42,477 nucleotides of DNA from an uncultured Corynebacterium sp. (GCF_946223165.1 NZ_CAMIBP010000025.1:1-42477); one strand, 5' to 3'; positions 16,025 to 24,649 are shown, counted from the stretch's first letter. The notes: a model not told the origin generated them from the letters alone. Program-made: numbers and translations.

Positions 16025-16930
16025 CTAGGTCGTGTGTTGGTGAGCCTCGGGGTCGTACCCGAGCTCGCGCAGGAACGCGCGGTCCTTCTTGTCCAGTTCT
16101 ACTCCGCTCAGGAGCTCGGGACGGCGCTCGAGGGTGCGGCGCAGCGCCTCGTCGCGGTGCCAGCGGTCGATGCGCGCGTGGTTACCGGAGGTGAGCACCT
16201 CTGGGACCTCGAGGCCCCGCCACTGCCGCGGCTTGGTATAGGACGGACCCTCGAGCAGTCCGTCGGAGAAAGAGTCTTCCTCGTGGCTGCGCTGATTGCC
16301 CAGCACGCCGGGAATGAGGCGCACGACCGCCTCGGCGATGACGAGCACCGCGACCTCGCCGCCGATGAGCACATAGTCGCCGATGGAGACTTCGCGCACG
16401 CGGTAGCGGTTCCGGGCATCCTCCACGACGCGCTGGTCGATGCCCTCGTAGCGCCCGCAGGCGAACACGAGATGCTCCTCGGTGGACCACGCGCGGGCGT
16501 CGGCCTGGGTGAAGGGTCGTCCGGCCGGGGTCGGCACGATGAGCAGCGGCAGGCTGGGGTCCTCGCCGGCGGTGTCGGCATCGGCAACAGCGACATCGGC
16601 AGCATATGCCCGCGGCTCGACGCCCTCGACGTCGTCATGGCGCGCCTTGTTAAGGTGCGGCAGGCTCGAAGACAAGTCCTGCGCGCTGGCGACAGGACCG
16701 GTTCCGGCCGCGACATCGTCGAGCGCAGGGCCCCACACCTCCGGCTTCATGACCATGCCGGGGCCGCCCCCGAAGGGCGAGTCATCGACGGACTTGTGCG
16801 CGTCTGTGGCCCACTGCCGCAGATCATGGACGCCGACGGTGAGCATGCCCTGCTCGATGGCCTTGCCCAGCAGCGCGTGGCGCAGCGGATCCAGGTACTC
16901 GGGGAAAATGGTGACGACGTCGAGCCTCAC
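16025..16930 (-). CDS. trmD: tRNA (guanine37-N1)-methyltransferase TrmD
   Basis: TrmD methylates G37 beside the anticodon using S-adenosylmethionine, preventing +1 frameshifts. RLDVVTIFPEYLDPLR at the N-terminus, DDSPFGGGPGMVMKPEVW, the knot motif LVFACGRYEGIDQRV and REVSIGDYVLIGGEVAVLV are diagnostic. At 301 residues it is longer than usual (about 240-270). The extra length is an acidic insert at about 75-125 between the GGGPGM motif and LLIVPTPAGRPF. The GTG at 16930 is chosen because it overlaps the rimM stop (GTGA) and puts RLDVVTIFP at the N-terminus; a longer frame from 16966 is possible. Confidence 0.95.
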   Translation of the reverse strand: MRLDVVTIFPEYLDPLRHALLGKAIEQGMLTVGVHDLRQWATDAHKSVDDSPFGGGPGMVMKPEVWGPALDDVAAGTGPVASAQDLSSSLPHLNKARHDDVEGVEPRAYAADVAVADADTAGEDPSLPLLIVPTPAGRPFTQADARAWSTEEHLVFACGRYEGIDQRVVEDARNRYRVREVSIGDYVLIGGEVAVLVIAEAVVRLIPGVLGNQRSHEEDSFSDGLLEGPSYTKPRQWRGLEVPEVLTSGNHARIDRWHRDEALRRTLERRPELLSGVELDKKDRAFLRELGYDPEAHQHTT

Positions 16931-17436
16931 AGGTCCAGCAGTCCTTCCGGCGGAGTGATGATGCACGTACCCTCGTGCAGATCGACCTCGGGAACGATTT
17001 CCTCCACGAATGGCACGAGGGCTTCCTTGGTCTGGCCGTCGCGCGTCACGCGGACCTCGAGCAGCGACTGGGTAGGGCCGTGGGTCACGCCGGTGACCTC
17101 GCCGATGTCCTCGCCGTCGAGGAGGACGCGGAGGCCCTCCAGCTCGTGGTCGTAGAATCCATCATCGTCCGGGTCCTCGAGCGGCTCGGCAAAAAACTGC
17201 GTGCCACGCAGCGAATCCGCCGCGGTCCGGTCCGCACACTCCTCGAACAAGATGAGCAGGCGCCCCTTGTGCACGCGCACGGCCTTGATGGTGAGCTCGT
17301 GCTCCTTCTTGCCCTGGCGTCCGCGGAGCACCTCGCCGACGGCGAAGCGGATCTCGGGTTCGTCGGTCGTGGCCTCGACGGAGACCTCTCCCCTGATGCC
17401 ATGCGATTTCATGACGCGGCCGATGAGTAATTCCAT
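16927..17436 (-). CDS. rimM: Ribosome maturation factor RimM
   Basis: RimM helps fold the 3' domain of 16S rRNA and binds S19 during 30S assembly. The 169-residue protein starts MELLIGRVMKSHGIRGEVSV, the family signature. The PRC-barrel domain follows, with FYDHELEGLRVLLDGEDIGEVTGV and VPFVEEIVPEVDLHEGTCII near the end. The ATG at 17436 has no Shine-Dalgarno sequence. TAGGCT lies 7 nt upstream, suggesting a leaderless message. It is the first gene of rimM-trmD-unknown. In most bacteria rpsP lies directly upstream; here a cupin and a TetR gene lie between them. Confidence 0.95.
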   Translation of the reverse strand: MELLIGRVMKSHGIRGEVSVEATTDEPEIRFAVGEVLRGRQGKKEHELTIKAVRVHKGRLLILFEECADRTAADSLRGTQFFAEPLEDPDDDGFYDHELEGLRVLLDGEDIGEVTGVTHGPTQSLLEVRVTRDGQTKEALVPFVEEIVPEVDLHEGTCIITPPEGLLDL

Positions 17437-17443
17437 GGGGCTT

Positions 17444-17449
17444 AGCCTA
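17444..17449 (-). promoter_or_regulatory. -10 element for leaderless rimM
   Basis: TAGGCT on the minus strand ends exactly 7 nt before the rimM ATG. No ribosome-binding site lies in between. Confidence 0.55.
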
Positions 17450-17549
17450 TCGCGGGCCGCGGGCCGCCGCGAAACTCTATTTTCTCCATCTTTTTGCGTA
17501 GAAATTGAATAGCATGGACACCAGAATCCCCCACGTCCAGGAGCCACGC

Positions 17550-18041
17550 ATGTCCGACCACTCCGCCGCCCCTCTGCCCCTCAACGACGTCACCACCTTC
17601 GGCGACGCTCGTCACGCCGCCGACGCCTCGACGCCGGGCGGACACATCACGTGTCTCGACTTCATCGCCGAGGCCCCCGCCCCGGCGCCCAGCCGCCCGC
17701 GACCCGCCGTTACCCGGGTACTCAGCGCGGACGGCGCCAATCATATTGTCTTTACTTTCCTGCCCGGCCAGACGCTTCCCGACCACAAGGCCGCGCATCC
17801 CATCACCGTCCAGGTGCTGCGCGGCGCGGTCACCTTCGGCTGCGAGGGGACGGACTACCCGCTCACGCCCGGGCGCGCCGTCCATCTTCCCGCGTACCTC
17901 CCCCATTCGGTCACTGCGCCGGGCGAGCTTAATGACAATGCGGACGCCCTCGACCCCACCGAGGAGCCCACCGTCATGCTGCTCACCATGCATACGGGGG
18001 CACAAGTCTCCGCCGCGAGCCGCGCCGCAGACAAGTCGTAA
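17550..18041 (+). CDS. Small cupin-domain protein
   Basis: The 163-residue protein has a single cupin barrel at about 65-150. The first motif LPGQTLPDHKAAHPITVQVLRG supplies H79 and H83 but has Gln (Q88) where the metal-binding Glu is usual. The second motif PGRAVHLPAYLPHS supplies H119. Cupins are metal enzymes or ligand-binding proteins; the substrate is unknown. The ATG at 17550 is preferred because AGGAG lies 6 nt upstream; an in-frame ATG at 17514 would add 12 residues. It is divergent from rimM and followed 66 nt later by a TetR gene on the same strand, which may control it. Confidence 0.82.
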   Translation: MSDHSAAPLPLNDVTTFGDARHAADASTPGGHITCLDFIAEAPAPAPSRPRPAVTRVLSADGANHIVFTFLPGQTLPDHKAAHPITVQVLRGAVTFGCEGTDYPLTPGRAVHLPAYLPHSVTAPGELNDNADALDPTEEPTVMLLTMHTGAQVSAASRAADKS

Positions 18042-18045
18042 TTGT

Positions 18046-18057
18046 CAATAACTATTG
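18046..18057. promoter_or_regulatory. Palindrome, candidate TetR operator
   Basis: CAATA-AC-TATTG is a perfect 12-bp palindrome just after the cupin stop and about 38 nt upstream of the -10 of the TetR gene. Its position suits autoregulation. The motif is short and AT-rich in a GC-rich genome, so chance is less likely but not excluded. Confidence 0.35.
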
Positions 18058-18094
18058 GGGACTCAACGGGCTTCATTCTCGATCCGAGCCCTCT

Positions 18095-18100
18095 TATAGT
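18095..18100 (+). promoter_or_regulatory. -10 element for a leaderless TetR gene
   Basis: TATAGT is followed by exactly 7 nt and then the GTG start at 18108. TTCATT 17 nt upstream of the hexamer is a weak -35. No ribosome-binding site is seen. Confidence 0.65.
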
Positions 18101-18107
18101 GTTTAAG

Positions 18108-18806
18108 GTGACTCACCCCCAGAAGCCTTATCACCACGGACACCTCAAGGATGAGCTTCTCCGCGTCGCCGTCGACATCGGACGCGAAGAAGGACCCGAG
18201 GGTATCACCATCCGCCAGGTCACCCGCCGGGTAGGCGTGTCCCCTACCGCTGCCTACCGCCACTACACCGACCAGACCGAACTACTCAATGCCGTCTCGG
18301 CCGCAGCCGTCACCGAACTCGTCACGCGCCTCAATGCCGTCGTCGATGACCACGAGACCTATCCCCTCGCCGCCGAGCGCATGGTCGCCTGCGGCTGGGC
18401 CTACTTCGACTTTGCACTCGAGGAACCTGGATTCTTCCGTTGCATGCTGGCCGGCCGCGACCTCGAACTCCCCCGCGCCCTGGGCGGCGCCGGGGACGAC
18501 GAATCCATGGCCTCCCACACCCAGGCACTGACCAAGTTCGCCGACTGCTTCCACGTCCACGCCGATCAGACGGACCACGAGAGCCACTTCATGTACTTCT
18601 TTCAGAACGTGCTGTCCGTCTGGGCCACCGTCCATGGCATCACTGTGCTGTGCACGACGGGACACATGGCGGAACTCAGCATCGAGAAAAAGCGCGAGCT
18701 TGCCGCCCCAGTGCTCGCCGCCGCGGTCCGCAGCACGGATTTCAAGGACCCTCTCAACCTGTTCCGCAACTACCCGGGCGGGGTGCGCCCGGCCGCGGAC
18801 TCCTAA
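18108..18806 (+). CDS. TetR/AcrR family regulator with WHG-type C-terminal domain
   Basis: The 232-residue protein has a TetR helix-turn-helix at about 32-54 (GITIRQVTRRVGVSPTAAYRH), followed by a ligand-binding domain that contains FFQNVLSVWATVHG, which fits the WHG family (PF13305). The ligand is unknown. The GTG at 18108 is chosen because it lies 7 nt after a good -10 and gives the usual short basic N-terminus; longer in-frame reading back to 18042 overlaps the promoter. Its likely targets are itself and the cupin gene upstream. Confidence 0.9.
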   Translation: MTHPQKPYHHGHLKDELLRVAVDIGREEGPEGITIRQVTRRVGVSPTAAYRHYTDQTELLNAVSAAAVTELVTRLNAVVDDHETYPLAAERMVACGWAYFDFALEEPGFFRCMLAGRDLELPRALGGAGDDESMASHTQALTKFADCFHVHADQTDHESHFMYFFQNVLSVWATVHGITVLCTTGHMAELSIEKKRELAAPVLAAAVRSTDFKDPLNLFRNYPGGVRPAADS

Positions 18807-18862
18807 GCGGAACCCCGTGGGCGCGGGGCAAGACTTTCACGTTTCGGACCCACACATAAGAA

Positions 18863-18890
18863 AAGGCGCCGACCATATGGTCGGCGCCTT
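18863..18890. terminator. Bidirectional terminator between TetR and rpsP
   Basis: A perfect 28-nt palindrome (12-bp stem AAGGCGCCGACC, loop ATAT) lies between the convergent TetR gene and rpsP. It is flanked by TTGTTCCTT on the plus strand and TTTTCTTATG on the minus strand. Confidence 0.9.
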
Positions 18891-18912
18891 GTTCCTTGCG
18901 CAGTAGCGCGCT

Positions 18913-19425
18913 TTACTCAGCGGACTCCTCAGCGGCGGCCTCATCGGCAGCAGCCTCAGCGGCAGCGGCAGCCTCGGCGGCGGCAGCAGCCTCAGCAGCG
19001 GCGGCTTCAGCAGCAGCCTTAGCCTCTGCCTCCTCCTTAGCCTTGCGCTTCTTCTCGGTGATGGCCTCGATGGACGGGCCGTTGTTGGCCTCGGCCAGAG
19101 CGGCATTGAAAAGGTCCAGCTTGGACGGCTTCGGCTCAGCAACCTTGAGGGTGCCCTCAGCACCCGGCAGGCCCTTGAACTTCTGCCAGTCGCCGGTCAC
19201 CTTGAGCAGGGCGAGAACCGGCTCGGTCGGCTGTGCGCCGACGCCCAGCCAGTACTGTGCACGCTCGGAATCGATCTGAATGAGGGACGGCTCCTGCTTC
19301 GGCTGGTAGATACCGATGTTCTCGATAGCCTTGCCGGAACGACGGGTGCGAGCGTCAGCGATGATGACGCGGTACTCAGCGTTGCGGATCTTACCCATAC
19401 GCTGCAGCTTGATCTTGACGGCCAT
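18913..19425 (-). CDS. rpsP: 30S ribosomal protein S16 with long Ala/Glu tail
   Basis: S16 is needed for 30S assembly. The core (1-85) begins MAVKIKLQRMGKIRNAEYRV and includes DARTRRSGKAIENIGIY and DSERAQYWLGVGAQPTEPV, all diagnostic. At 170 residues it is about twice the bacterial norm. Residues 86-120 form a linker, and 124-170 are a Lys/Glu then Ala/Glu repeat, likely a charged helix or coil. Such tails are seen in actinobacterial S16. ATG at 19425 has AAGGAG upstream. It is a single gene here, with its own terminator. Confidence 0.97.
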   Translation of the reverse strand: MAVKIKLQRMGKIRNAEYRVIIADARTRRSGKAIENIGIYQPKQEPSLIQIDSERAQYWLGVGAQPTEPVLALLKVTGDWQKFKGLPGAEGTLKVAEPKPSKLDLFNAALAEANNGPSIEAITEKKRKAKEEAEAKAAAEAAAAEAAAAAEAAAAAEAAADEAAAEESAE

Positions 19426-19873
19426 GATTGGCTCCTTTTCTAGTCACTGGGCAGTTCAGGACGCGCGCCCCGCAGCGTGCGGTTCGCGCCGGTTCAGCCC
19501 TTGGATTTAACCTGCATGTGACGTGCCGGCCGACCGTGGTCGGTGACGGCGTTATGCAGGAAAGTATGAAATTGCGCTGTCATCTCCGGTGCCCGCGCGG
19601 GCATGGGGACACACAACCTGTACAACTCTACAGTGAACGGGTGAAATTCCGAAATCCCGCTCGCCGGTTCTCCGATCGGGCACCCGGCCGGGTATTCTAT
19701 GAACGACCTTAACGCCATTGTGTGACCTACTCGGGCCCAGCATGGGACCAGCCTTAGCCGCTCAAGCGAGCCGCAACGGTGCACGCGCGGCCGCTCGCCC
19801 CATCCCGTTGCGCCGGGTGATGCTTTCAATGGCGCATGACGACACCCGCACGCTTTTAACTCTCAGGCTATTT
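19426..19873. other. Divergent intergenic region rpsP / acyltransferase
   Basis: About 450 bp holds the 5' regions of rpsP (minus) and the acyltransferase (plus). TATTCT (19693-19698, plus) is a possible -10. In-frame starts for the acyltransferase exist as early as 19718, but the sequence from there to 19873 does not resemble the family. I see no separate gene. Confidence 0.5.
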
Positions 19874-22135
19874 ATGACGCACGACTCGCCCCGCAACTTC
19901 CGATACCGCTACGACCTCGACGGGCTTCGCGGAATCGCCATTGCACTCGTCGTGATCTACCACGTGTTCGTGGGGCGCGTGTCCGGCGGCGTCGACGTCT
20001 TCCTGCTACTGTCGGGCTACTTCTTCCTCGGATCGCAGCTGCGCTACGCGGACAAGCCCAACGCCTCGTTTAACCCCTGGTGGCCCATCTGGCGCACGCT
20101 GCGGCGCCTAGTCCCGGCACTGGTCTTGACCGTCGGCGCCACCTACCTGCTGGTCAGGTTCTTCACCCCGCAGCTCATGCGTACGGAGTTCACCCAGCAG
20201 ATCACGGCGTCGGTGTTCTACTACCAAAACGTTGAGCTAGCGAAGCAAAACGCCGACTACGCCGCAGCCTCGGCCGACACCTCACCGCTGCAGCACCTGT
20301 GGTCCATGGCGGTCCAGGGCCAGTTCTACATCGTCTCCATTCTGGCGGCGCTCGCCCTCGGCACCTTCGTCCGGCTCCTGCACCGCCGACCGCGCTTGGG
20401 CAACGGCGGGGTCACGGTGCACAAGATCGCCGGCCCCATTCTCATCATCATCACGATCGCGTCTTTCCTTTACGCGTCCCGCTTCGGCCTGTACGGCCCG
20501 GCTTCCAACTACTACGACACCTTCGCCCGCGCCTGGGAACTCACTCTTGGCGGCGCGCTGGCCATCTATGGCTCTCGCGTCAACGTCCCGGAGCGGCTGT
20601 CCGATGCATTCTCCGGCATCGGCCTCCTCGCGCTCGTATGCACCGGCATGCTTATTGCGGACAACTCCGCGTACCCGGGGCCGCTGTCCCTGCTCCCGCT
20701 GGGCGGCGCGATGCTCATTATTATCGCCGGTGGCGGCCGCATCTCCCGTGTCATGGCCTCACGCCGCGCGCGCTGGCTGGGCGACATTGCCTACCCGTTG
20801 TACCTGTGGCATTGGCCGCTGCTCATCGTGTCCACGGCCTACCTCAACGAGGACACTCCGGCCTGGTGGCTCGGCGTCATCATCATCGCGCTCTCCCTGG
20901 TGCTGGCGGATCTCACCCATCGCTTCATCGAGCGCCCCCTGCGCCAGACCCGCAAGCGTCCGCTTGCCGATGACCTCCCGGTCAACCGCGCCCTCGCCTC
21001 CTTGCGGACTCCCGCGGGTCAGGGTCGCGCAGTGGGCGGCGTCCTCGTTGCAGCCGCGACGGTGGGCCTGCTGGCCGTCCAGCCGCTGTGGATGAAAGAT
21101 GTCCGCGAGGGCGAGCAGACCACCCTGGATCCCACGCAATACCCAGGCGTCATGGCCCTGCAGGGCGCGGCCGTCCCCGCTGGCGTCAAGCTGCAGCCGG
21201 ATCCCATCCTCGTCGGCGGCATCATGCCGCCCATCGCCACGTCACACTGCTTCGTGGCCAAGCAGGCGGATCCCGATCACTACAACGAGACCCGGATTAC
21301 CGGCGAGCCCTGCATCTTCGGAGACACGGACGCCGACTACACCGTCTACCTCGTCGGCGGCTCGCACGCGGAGCAATGGGCCTCTGGGCTCGACAAGCTA
21401 GGCCGGCAGATGGGCTTTAAGCTCGTCCCGTTTCTGCGCCAAGATTGCCCCTTCGAGCTGGGCCCCGAGCTCACGGTGACTCCCGAGTGCGCGCAGTGGG
21501 CGCAGGGCGCGCTCGAGCAGGTCATCGACGGCAAGTACGGCGAGCCGGACCTCGTCATTTCCAACACAACCCGTCCCCAAAGCCCCTATGGCTTTGGCCC
21601 CGACATCGTTCCGGCCGGCTACATCGGATTCTGGGACGAGCTGGCGAAGCACGACATCCCTTTCCTGGGGCTGCGTGACAACCCATGGGGCTTCGATCCG
21701 GAAGGCAAGGCGCGCGAATTCGACGAATGCTACGTCGCCCTCGAGGACGCCGTCAGCTGCGGCATGCAGCGCGACCAAGTCTACTCGCCCGTCGATCCGG
21801 GCGCGGTGGTCTTGGCAAACTACCGCAACATGATAGCGATCGATACGTCCGATTGGTTCTGCGAGGAGACCAACTGTCCGGTCATCATCGGCAACGTCTT
21901 CGTCTACCGCGACATGCACCACATCTCCAACGCCTACGCCGACTCTGCGATGCCGCTGCTGCGCGAATACATCCAGCCGTTCATGGACGGCGTCGAGCAA
22001 CAGCAGGTTGCCCCCGAAACGCCCGCCGATGTCCCCGTGGTTCAGGCCCCCGAGGACGCCGATGTCACAGCCTCCGCCACCGCCGCTAAGCAGCCTGTGC
22101 CCTTTCCCTCGGTCTGGTCCGGCGACGCCGTCTAG
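19874..22135 (+). CDS. OafA/YrhL-type acyltransferase with extracellular SGNH domain
   Basis: This integral membrane enzyme probably moves acyl groups across the membrane onto a cell-surface sugar or glycolipid. The 753-residue protein has an acyltransferase-3 domain (about 10-380) starting YRYDLDGLRGIAIALVVIYH and about ten membrane segments, a linker, then an SGNH hydrolase-like domain. The SGNH nucleophile is S497 in LVGGSHAEQW, and D680-H683 (DMHH) form the rest of the triad. The acceptor is not known from sequence. The ATG at 19874 (MTHDSPRNFRY) is chosen because it directly precedes the family N-terminus; no ribosome site is clear and up to 52 more residues are possible. Confidence 0.92.
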   Translation: MTHDSPRNFRYRYDLDGLRGIAIALVVIYHVFVGRVSGGVDVFLLLSGYFFLGSQLRYADKPNASFNPWWPIWRTLRRLVPALVLTVGATYLLVRFFTPQLMRTEFTQQITASVFYYQNVELAKQNADYAAASADTSPLQHLWSMAVQGQFYIVSILAALALGTFVRLLHRRPRLGNGGVTVHKIAGPILIIITIASFLYASRFGLYGPASNYYDTFARAWELTLGGALAIYGSRVNVPERLSDAFSGIGLLALVCTGMLIADNSAYPGPLSLLPLGGAMLIIIAGGGRISRVMASRRARWLGDIAYPLYLWHWPLLIVSTAYLNEDTPAWWLGVIIIALSLVLADLTHRFIERPLRQTRKRPLADDLPVNRALASLRTPAGQGRAVGGVLVAAATVGLLAVQPLWMKDVREGEQTTLDPTQYPGVMALQGAAVPAGVKLQPDPILVGGIMPPIATSHCFVAKQADPDHYNETRITGEPCIFGDTDADYTVYLVGGSHAEQWASGLDKLGRQMGFKLVPFLRQDCPFELGPELTVTPECAQWAQGALEQVIDGKYGEPDLVISNTTRPQSPYGFGPDIVPAGYIGFWDELAKHDIPFLGLRDNPWGFDPEGKAREFDECYVALEDAVSCGMQRDQVYSPVDPGAVVLANYRNMIAIDTSDWFCEETNCPVIIGNVFVYRDMHHISNAYADSAMPLLREYIQPFMDGVEQQQVAPETPADVPVVQAPEDADVTASATAAKQPVPFPSVWSGDAV

Positions 22136-22891
22136 GCCGACCGAAGGCTAGCGGGTCCCCGGTCATCGCGAGGGCCGTCGAGCGCGAGTAGATCTCTGGC
22201 AGCGTCGTGTCCTTGACGTTGCCGCAGTGCAGGGGAAGGAAACCGTTCGGATAGACATCCCCTAGGTGATCGATGAACACAAACCCCGAGCCAGCGCTGT
22301 TGGCCATGCGCGGGCGGGCGGCATCGGCGGGCCCGAGTCCCTTAAGGGTCTCCGCGGTGTGGAAACGGTACAGCTCGCCACCCGCGTAGGGCACGCCCCG
22401 CTGCGCCTCGATGACGATGCGCCGGTATTGCGGTCCCTCCGTCGTCTTGATGGCCACGCGGGTGGAGACGTCGTGGAGCCAGTGCATGGCGCCCTCGCGC
22501 TCCTCGGGCGTGAGCGCCTCAAGGCCCGTGCCTCGGCCGGTGGGCACGAGAAAGAACACTCGCACCGAGATCGATAACGCGCTTGAGCAGCAGCGGCGCT
22601 TCCCGCACGGTGTTCTTCGTGATGGTCAAGTTGATCTGCAGGCGAAAGCCCACGTCGGTGACGACTTCGGCCATGTTTATGGTCTGGTCGAAAATGCCGC
22701 TAAATCCGCGGAAATAGTCGTGCGTCGCCGCCGTGGCACCGTCGAGCGAGAGGGATAGCGCTGAGCCCCCCCGGCCGCGCGCAGGCCCTCGAGGCGTTCG
22801 CGCGTCAGGCGCGGGTGACCTCCCAGATGGCGATGAAGGGCTTCGCGCCGATGCCGTGATGAACCTGGCGGACGACGGGGGTGGACTTCAT
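22136..22891 (-). pseudogene. Decayed radical-SAM/SPASM gene (TIGR04053-like)
   Basis: Fragments of one protein occur in order in three frames. The ATG at 22889-22891 begins MKSTPVVRQVHHGIGAKPFIAIWEVTRA and then meets TGA. The cluster motif CxxxCxxC and roughly the next hundred residues, expected after WEVTRA, are deleted. LTRERLEGLRAAGG follows, then after a run of seven G the frame changes to SLSLDGATAATHDYFRGFSG and QINLTITKNTV. A second shift near 22562 gives VFFLVPTGRG through FVFIDHLGDVYPNGFLPL. The C-terminal SPASM cysteines are also missing, and the frame runs into the 3' end of the acyltransferase on the other strand. It cannot make an active enzyme. Confidence 0.85.
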
Positions 22892-22962
22892 GAGCTGGAG
22901 CGCCTTTCCACGGGAGAGAGCTTTTCTCCAGTTTTAGGCATGGAAGAATACCCGTGTCCAAA

Positions 22963-22975
22963 CGCGCACGGCGCG
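22963..22975 (-). terminator. Short GC hairpin after ffh
   Basis: CGCGC-N3-GCGCG lies 6 nt beyond the ffh stop and is followed on the minus strand by TTTGG. It is a weak terminator candidate. Confidence 0.35.
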
Positions 22976-22981
22976 GAAGGA

Positions 22982-24598
22982 CTACTTCTTCCCCTTCCCG
23001 AAGTCCAGGTTATTGAGGTCGATGTTCTCCATGCCTTTGGGTAGCTTCGGCATGCCCGGAATGCCGCCTCCGAGGCCGCCAAGAGCGCCCATGCCGCCGG
23101 CACCGCCCAGCTGCTCCTGCATCTTCTGCAGCTCGTCCATCGACGGCATACCCGGCATACCGCCGCGGTTGTTCTTCACCGGCTTGCGCTTGCCATTCTT
23201 GCCCTTGCGCCCCTTCGGCTTCTTCTTCGTGGCGGAGCGGCCGCCAGCCATGCCCGGCATGCCGAACTGGCCGGCCATCTTGGACATCATCTTCTTGGCC
23301 TCGTTGAAGCGCTCGATGAGCTGGTTCACCTCGGAGACCGAGACGCCGGAACCGTTGGCGATGCGCTTGCGGCGCGACGCGTTGAGGATCTTCGGATCCT
23401 CGCGCTCCTGCGGGGTCATGCCGCGGATGATGGCCTGGATGCGGTCGAGCTGCTTCTCATCCACCTGGTCAGCCATCTGCGACATCTGCTTGCCGCCCGG
23501 CATCATCTTGAGCAGGTTGCCGATGGGGCCCATCTTGCGGACCATGAGCATCTGGTCCAGGAAGTCATTGAGCGTGAGCTCGCCGGTGCCGATCTTGGAG
23601 GCGGCCTGCATGGCCTTCTCCTGATCCAGGGTGGCCTCGGCCTGCTCGATGAGCGAGAGCAGGTCACCCATACCGAGGATGCGCGAGGCCATGCGCTCCG
23701 GGTGGAAGACATCGAAGTCCTCGAGCTTCTCGCCTGTGGAGGCGAACATGATGGGCTTGCCGGTGACCTCACGGATGGACAGGGCGGCGCCGCCGCGGGC
23801 GTCGCCGTCGAGCTTGGTGAGGACCACACCGGTGAAGTCGACGCCGTCGCGGAAGGCCTCCGCGGTCTGGACCGCGTCTTGGCCGATCATGGAGTCGATG
23901 ACGAAGAGGACCTCATCCGGGTTGACGGCGTCGCGGATGTTGCGGGCCTGCGTCATGAGGGTCTCATCGATGCCGAGGCGACCCGCGGTATCGATGATGA
24001 CGATGTCGTGCTGGGTGCGCTTGGCTTCCTCGATACCCGCCTGTGCGACGGCAACGGGATCGCCATGCGAGGTGCCCATTTCGTGCTCGTGCGAGTCGAT
24101 GGACGTGCCCGGGTCCGGAGCGAAGACGTCCACGCCGGCGCGCTCGCCGACGATTTGCAGCTGCTGTACCGCGCCCGGGCGCTGCAGGTCGCAGGCCACG
24201 AGCATGGGCGTGTGCCCGTTCTTGGCCAGGTGCTTCGACAGCTTGCCGGCCAGGGTCGTCTTACCGGCGCCCTGGAGGCCGGCGAGCATGATGACCGTGG
24301 GCGGATTCTTAGCGAACTGCAGGCGACGCGTCTCGCCGCCAAGGATCTCGATGAGCTCCTCGTTGACGATCTTGATGACCTGCTGGGCCGGGTTGAGGGC
24401 CTCGGAGACCTCGGCGCCGGTAGCGCGCTCCTTGATGCGCTTGATGAACGCGCGGACGACGTTGAGCGAGACGTCGGCCTCGAGCAACGCCAGGCGGATC
24501 TCGCGCGCGGTGGCGTCGATGTCGGCTTCGGTCAGCTTGCCCTTGCCGCGCAAGCCGGACAGGGCGGATTGCAGGCGGTCTGATAGAGACTCAAACAC
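22982..24598 (-). CDS. ffh: Signal recognition particle protein Ffh (SRP54)
   Basis: Ffh binds 4.5S RNA and signal sequences of nascent membrane proteins and docks with FtsY. The N domain (1-90) starts MFESLSDRLQSALSGLRGKG. The GTPase domain has GLQGAGKTTLAGKL, DTAGRLGIDE and TKLDGDARGG. The Met-rich M domain contains GMTPQEREDPKILNASRRKR, SGVSVSEVNQLI and a Gly/Met/Pro-rich tail. The 538-residue length is typical for actinobacteria. Start is GTG at 24598. It lies 51 nt after glnD on the same strand. FtsY, its receptor, is coded 11 kb away in this window. Confidence 0.97.
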   Translation of the reverse strand: MFESLSDRLQSALSGLRGKGKLTEADIDATAREIRLALLEADVSLNVVRAFIKRIKERATGAEVSEALNPAQQVIKIVNEELIEILGGETRRLQFAKNPPTVIMLAGLQGAGKTTLAGKLSKHLAKNGHTPMLVACDLQRPGAVQQLQIVGERAGVDVFAPDPGTSIDSHEHEMGTSHGDPVAVAQAGIEEAKRTQHDIVIIDTAGRLGIDETLMTQARNIRDAVNPDEVLFVIDSMIGQDAVQTAEAFRDGVDFTGVVLTKLDGDARGGAALSIREVTGKPIMFASTGEKLEDFDVFHPERMASRILGMGDLLSLIEQAEATLDQEKAMQAASKIGTGELTLNDFLDQMLMVRKMGPIGNLLKMMPGGKQMSQMADQVDEKQLDRIQAIIRGMTPQEREDPKILNASRRKRIANGSGVSVSEVNQLIERFNEAKKMMSKMAGQFGMPGMAGGRSATKKKPKGRKGKNGKRKPVKNNRGGMPGMPSMDELQKMQEQLGGAGGMGALGGLGGGIPGMPKLPKGMENIDLNNLDFGKGKK

Positions 24599-24649
24599 TT
24601 CTCTTCTTCGCTCCCTTGGGTTAGTTCCTACAATTCAACTCACTAGAGC

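Noticed and set aside
15812..17155. Plus-strand open frame (447 codons) opposite the unrecognised gene, trmD and rimM
   Set aside because: It spans three minus-strand genes with established motifs; it is an antisense artefact.
19494..19829. Minus-strand open frame between rpsP and the acyltransferase
   Set aside because: No ribosome site or motif, Cys/Pro/Arg-rich, and lies across the promoter region of two divergent genes.
22086..22565. Intact 159-residue protein on the minus strand
   Set aside because: It is only the C-terminal third of a radical-SAM protein, starts at no ribosome site, and ends in antisense to the acyltransferase; treated as part of the pseudogene.
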